Source: an uncultured Desulfuromonas sp. (lineage in GTDB: Bacteria > Desulfobacterota > Desulfuromonadia > Desulfuromonadales > Trichloromonadaceae). Taken from it: a DNA stretch of 15,515 bases. The stretch spans positions 1 to 15,515 of the forward strand of contig CALJLX010000062.1 in NCBI GenBank assembly GCA_937982495.1. Reading direction: 5' to 3'. Of the stretch, positions 13,501 to 15,515 are shown piece by piece; within the stretch, counting starts at the first letter, position 1, and every line of letters begins with the position of its first letter. The notes beneath the pieces were generated by a model, which saw nothing but the letters and a program-made list of their open reading frames with translations, was not told the origin of the DNA and made no database searches. The translations under genes were made by a program, and so were the position numbers.

Positions 13501-15498
13501 CAAGGTGGCGAGCATCACCGCCACGCCGAAATATTTATCCGCCTTGCCGAACTGGGCGACGGCGGTGTCTTCGTCCGGGTTGTTCATGAAGTTGACGAAG
13601 CGCTGGAGGATGCCCGGCTCGAATTCGAGGATGTTGCCCAGCACCTGGCGGTATTTGCCGTTATCCTCGCGCTTGAGCATGTTCATGAAGGCGCTGTTGT
13701 AGACCCGGTGCATCCCCAGGGTGCGGACGAAGTAGCCCTCCATCAGCCAGAAGGCCTCGGCGATGAGCAGGGTGTCGGGCACCTCGGCGGCGACCCGGTC
13801 GACCACCTCGCGCCAGAACTCCACCGGGAAGGCGGCGTCGAAGGCTTCCTTGGCCAGCCAGTGCTCGGCCCGGGACGGTACCCCCTGGCCGCCGCCGGGG
13901 AGGGGAAACCAGAGGCGCTGGAAGTGTTTCTTGGCCAGGGTCATGGCGGCGTCGAAGCGGATCACCCGGAAGCGTCTGGCGATGCCGATGATGGTGCGGA
14001 TCATCGCTTCGCGCACTTCGGGGATCAGGTAGTTGAGCTGGGCGGTGTCGTTCCAGGGCATGTGGGTGCCGTCGTTGCCGTGGTAGATGTAGCGCACCCG
14101 GCCCGAGCGGTGATCCTGATGGCGGAAGACCACCGCCGCGTCGCTGTGATCGTAGTAGCCGTCCTCGATCTGCACGGTGACGTCGGGATCGTCGTAGAGG
14201 TCGGGGCCGTGGTACTGGTAGGCCGGATAGGGGGGATGGTCGAGCTGGATGAACCAGTCGGGATGTTCCCGCATCCACTTGGAATCGAGCCCGGTATGGT
14301 TGGGGACGATGTCGCTGGCGAGGCGGATGCCCCGGCGCAGGCAGCGTTCCTCCAGGCGGGCGAGGGCCTCGTCGCCGCCGAGATCGTCGGCGATGGCGTA
14401 GTCGAAGAGGGAGTAGGCCGAGGCCTCGGCCTCGGGATTGCCGCAGATGCGCTTGATCTTGCGCGAGGCGGGGGAGCGCTGCCAGAGGCCGATCAGCCAG
14501 AGGGCGTTGAAGCCCCAGCGGGCGAGGCGGTCGAGTTCTTCCTCGGGAATGTCGTCGAGGCGGTGAATGGGCCGCTGATAACGTTTGGAAAGCTGATCGA
14601 GCCAGACGTAGATGGTCTTGGCGATGAGCACCACCTTGGGCATCCAGTCGGTGTCGGGGGAGAAGGCTTCCACTTCATGTTCCGCCGTTCCGCCGAAAGT
14701 CGGCACCGGCAGTGGGCCGCCCGTGCCGAAACCGCGCTGCATCTCTTCCTCGTGGAGGATGGCGAAGGCCACTTCCAGCTCTTGCAGCAGTTCCTCGGGG
14801 ATGATGCCCGCCCATTGTTGCCGGATAAAGCCGAGCTGCCCGGCCAAAGAGTCGGGCGCGGCCTTTAAGGGGGCCAGCAGCAGATCGAGCAGGGTGCCGC
14901 CGAAGAGCCCCGGGACGGCGATCTTTTCCAGTTCCTCGTCGAGTTCCGCCAGAACCTGCCGGTAGGCGGTCCGCCGCGCCAGTTCGTCGTCGGCGAAAAG
15001 GGACCGGTAGGTTCGGGCCGCCCGGTTGCCGTTCTGCACCGCCAGGATGAAGAGTTCGATCAGGCTTTCGAGGCGGCGCCTTTCACCCTGGGTGCCGCTC
15101 AGGTAGCGTTTCGGCTCGCCGCCGAGCCAGACCGCCGCCGGCGGGAAGAGTTCGATCAGCTGCCCCAGGGTTTTCGGCAGGTTGGGAAGCCGCTTCGGAG
15201 TGCCGCCCAGCTCGATGTGAGTGCCGGTGACGCGGCAGCCGCGCAGCTCCAGATAGCGCCCGGCGACATGGCGCAGGGCGCGGTTGAGCAGCGCCAGCAG
15301 GTTGAGTTCCCCGGCCCGGGGCGGGCGCTCCGACGGCGCGTGGCGACGGAGGGCTTCGGTCAGCTGACGAATCCGGAAGAGCCGGCGCTCGGAATCGGCG
15401 AGCACGCTCTTCGGATTCAGCTCCAGGCGCTGCCAGGCCTCGGCGGCGACTTGCAGGGACAGGGGGAAATAGGGGGGGTGGGGCTGGCCTGGGGTCAT
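10573..15498 (-). CDS. glgA: GH13 alpha-amylase-family / glycogen synthase (GT5) fusion protein
   Basis: This 1641-residue cytoplasmic protein has three parts. Residues 1 to about 280 are helical and unrecognised. About 285-760 form a GH13 barrel: SDIVPNHTG (His401), VIRFDAAMTLAKKH (nucleophile Asp516), LLIAEAFW (acid/base Glu581) and NNPDEDT (Asp642). About 760-1140 is a helix-rich region. Residues 1156-1641 are a complete glycogen synthase (486 residues, the normal GlgA length) starting KILMISSEVTPFAKSGGLADVAG, with ADP-glucose-site Lys1166 and a C-terminal RYEPCGLGQL motif (Glu1533). GT5 extends alpha-1,4-glucan from ADP-glucose; the GH13 part could trim, transfer or branch the same polymer. 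Its region IV reads NPD rather than the usual NHD, so specificity may be altered. AAGGA lies seven bases before the ATG. There is no terminator before the small downstream gene, so transcription may continue through it. Both domain calls are firm; the GH13 activity is not assigned. Confidence 0.93.
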   Translation of the reverse strand: MTPGQPHPPYFPLSLQVAAEAWQRLELNPKSVLADSERRLFRIRQLTEALRRHAPSERPPRAGELNLLALLNRALRHVAGRYLELRGCRVTGTHIELGGTPKRLPNLPKTLGQLIELFPPAAVWLGGEPKRYLSGTQGERRRLESLIELFILAVQNGNRAARTYRSLFADDELARRTAYRQVLAELDEELEKIAVPGLFGGTLLDLLLAPLKAAPDSLAGQLGFIRQQWAGIIPEELLQELEVAFAILHEEEMQRGFGTGGPLPVPTFGGTAEHEVEAFSPDTDWMPKVVLIAKTIYVWLDQLSKRYQRPIHRLDDIPEEELDRLARWGFNALWLIGLWQRSPASRKIKRICGNPEAEASAYSLFDYAIADDLGGDEALARLEERCLRRGIRLASDIVPNHTGLDSKWMREHPDWFIQLDHPPYPAYQYHGPDLYDDPDVTVQIEDGYYDHSDAAVVFRHQDHRSGRVRYIYHGNDGTHMPWNDTAQLNYLIPEVREAMIRTIIGIARRFRVIRFDAAMTLAKKHFQRLWFPLPGGGQGVPSRAEHWLAKEAFDAAFPVEFWREVVDRVAAEVPDTLLIAEAFWLMEGYFVRTLGMHRVYNSAFMNMLKREDNGKYRQVLGNILEFEPGILQRFVNFMNNPDEDTAVAQFGKADKYFGVAVMLATLPGLPMFGHGQIEGFEEKYGMEYRRAYYDEVVDDAFVRHHEAQIFPLLQRRRLFSGAENFELFDFFHDGRVNDNVFAYSNGVGAERALVLYHNHYGDCEGRLHQGLPRQRPNSAVPRANSLAEALGVRAGERWYCRFREHRSGLEYLRTGDDLAENGLFFSLGPYQYRVCLDFVALYDEDGAWGELYRRIGHAPVADLDRELRKIRFRPVGDAFRALLEVALRQPLAAILAREPAELEKHPDYREFLARMTGFVETLAHFAQPLPPAEAVLAAIRRQLDDLRLLSRLTGKRPDENLALAGLRRMLTEGLPNRVLLPFLLLRQIGGLSPGNEASRRGAAWIEEYLLGDALQETLADTEAPVTRQLVTLLVRHQGFWLPGRRRQSFRELFGDPAVREYLRVHWHEGMEWFNQERWDSLLAGLFVAAACSAVQTLKKDRPELLSWLTRRFEQHAAARQWAREAGFKVAELLRLGAPRAVPVPARKPGKKLKILMISSEVTPFAKSGGLADVAGSLPRALRALGHDVRIILPYYRAIARRGDAVEMDLASAIVPLDGTPLQAALHQGDLDGVPVYFVEQAELFDRDGLYGGADGDFWDNAQRFGFFDRAVLALLPRLGFKPDILHLNDWQTGLIPALLRTEHNDDPFYAGAATVLTIHNLGYQGLFGGQHLETLDLDPRLFGMDGLEYHGMLSFLKAGLTQSDLLTTVSETYCREIRTPEMGIGFDGILRGRANDLFGIVNGLDPEQWNPAADPALPEPYDADNLSGKGRCKAALQRELGLNESPDTPIVAMITRLATQKGLDIVEAAWDGILRRPLQFVLLGTGEKEHMERFERLRHRHPGRVSINLSFDDDLSRRIYAGSDLFLMPSRYEPCGLGQLIALRYGVIPIARRTGGLADTIVDPQEDWTRANGYLFDAPTAEALLHALDRALGLHARAEDWNGMVRAGMRQDFSWERSAERYLELYRRALAKRRGKNQGDS

Positions 15499-15515
15499 GG
15501 TCGATCCTTTGATCC

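Noticed and set aside
10528..14868. Plus-strand open frame of 1446 codons
   Set aside because: It is antisense to the GH13-GlgA gene, which has clear catalytic motifs. The plus product has no recognisable domain and no convincing ribosome site.

Overview
The window looks like chromosomal DNA of a GC-rich, anaerobic, metal- or sulfur-respiring member of the Desulfuromonadales (Geobacter/Desulfuromonas/Geoalkalibacter-like). This rests on a decaheme cytochrome paired with an outer-membrane barrel, a HesB-like selenoprotein, a very large hybrid kinase and a GH13-glycogen synthase fusion. All genes except one LysR regulator are on the minus strand. The organism is inferred from gene content, not from a marker gene.

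Layout. 1-597: 5'-proximal part of a PrmA-type methyltransferase that runs off the left edge. 770-1057: a small HesB/IscA-like protein that is only complete if an in-frame UGA is read as selenocysteine; it has its own promoter and terminator. 1202-4582: a two-gene operon made of a decaheme c-type lipoprotein cytochrome and, 15 bp downstream, a large outer-membrane beta-barrel with one CXXCH heme motif. The barrel gene is also interrupted by an in-frame UGA, after codon 624, with a SECIS-like hairpin behind it, so it most likely encodes a 784-residue selenoprotein. 4864-5796: a divergent LysR-type regulator, whose promoter region abuts that of the cytochrome operon. 5886-9302 and 9299-10312: a hybrid histidine kinase with a periplasmic binding-protein-like sensor, and a separate lipoprotein binding protein whose stop overlaps the kinase start. 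10290-10520: a small acidic protein of unknown function. 10573-15498: a 1641-residue fusion of an alpha-amylase-family (GH13) domain to a full-length glycogen synthase (GT5).

How the genes may work together. The cytochrome and barrel form a plausible periplasm-to-outer-membrane electron conduit, probably under the control of the divergent LysR protein. The HesB-like protein would act in iron-sulfur or redox metabolism, and both it and the barrel would depend on selenocysteine insertion machinery encoded elsewhere. The binding protein and hybrid kinase form a likely signalling pair with no transporter permease or response regulator next to them. The GH13-GlgA fusion belongs to glycogen metabolism.

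The main point of interest is two independent UGA-interrupted genes within about 3 kb. Each has a hairpin of nearly identical geometry: a 7-8 bp stem, a 5-nt loop with G at loop position 2, and the loop starting 23-26 nt after the UGA. The selenocysteine in an outer-membrane electron-transfer barrel is the less expected of the two. No tRNA, rRNA, CRISPR array or mobile element was seen.
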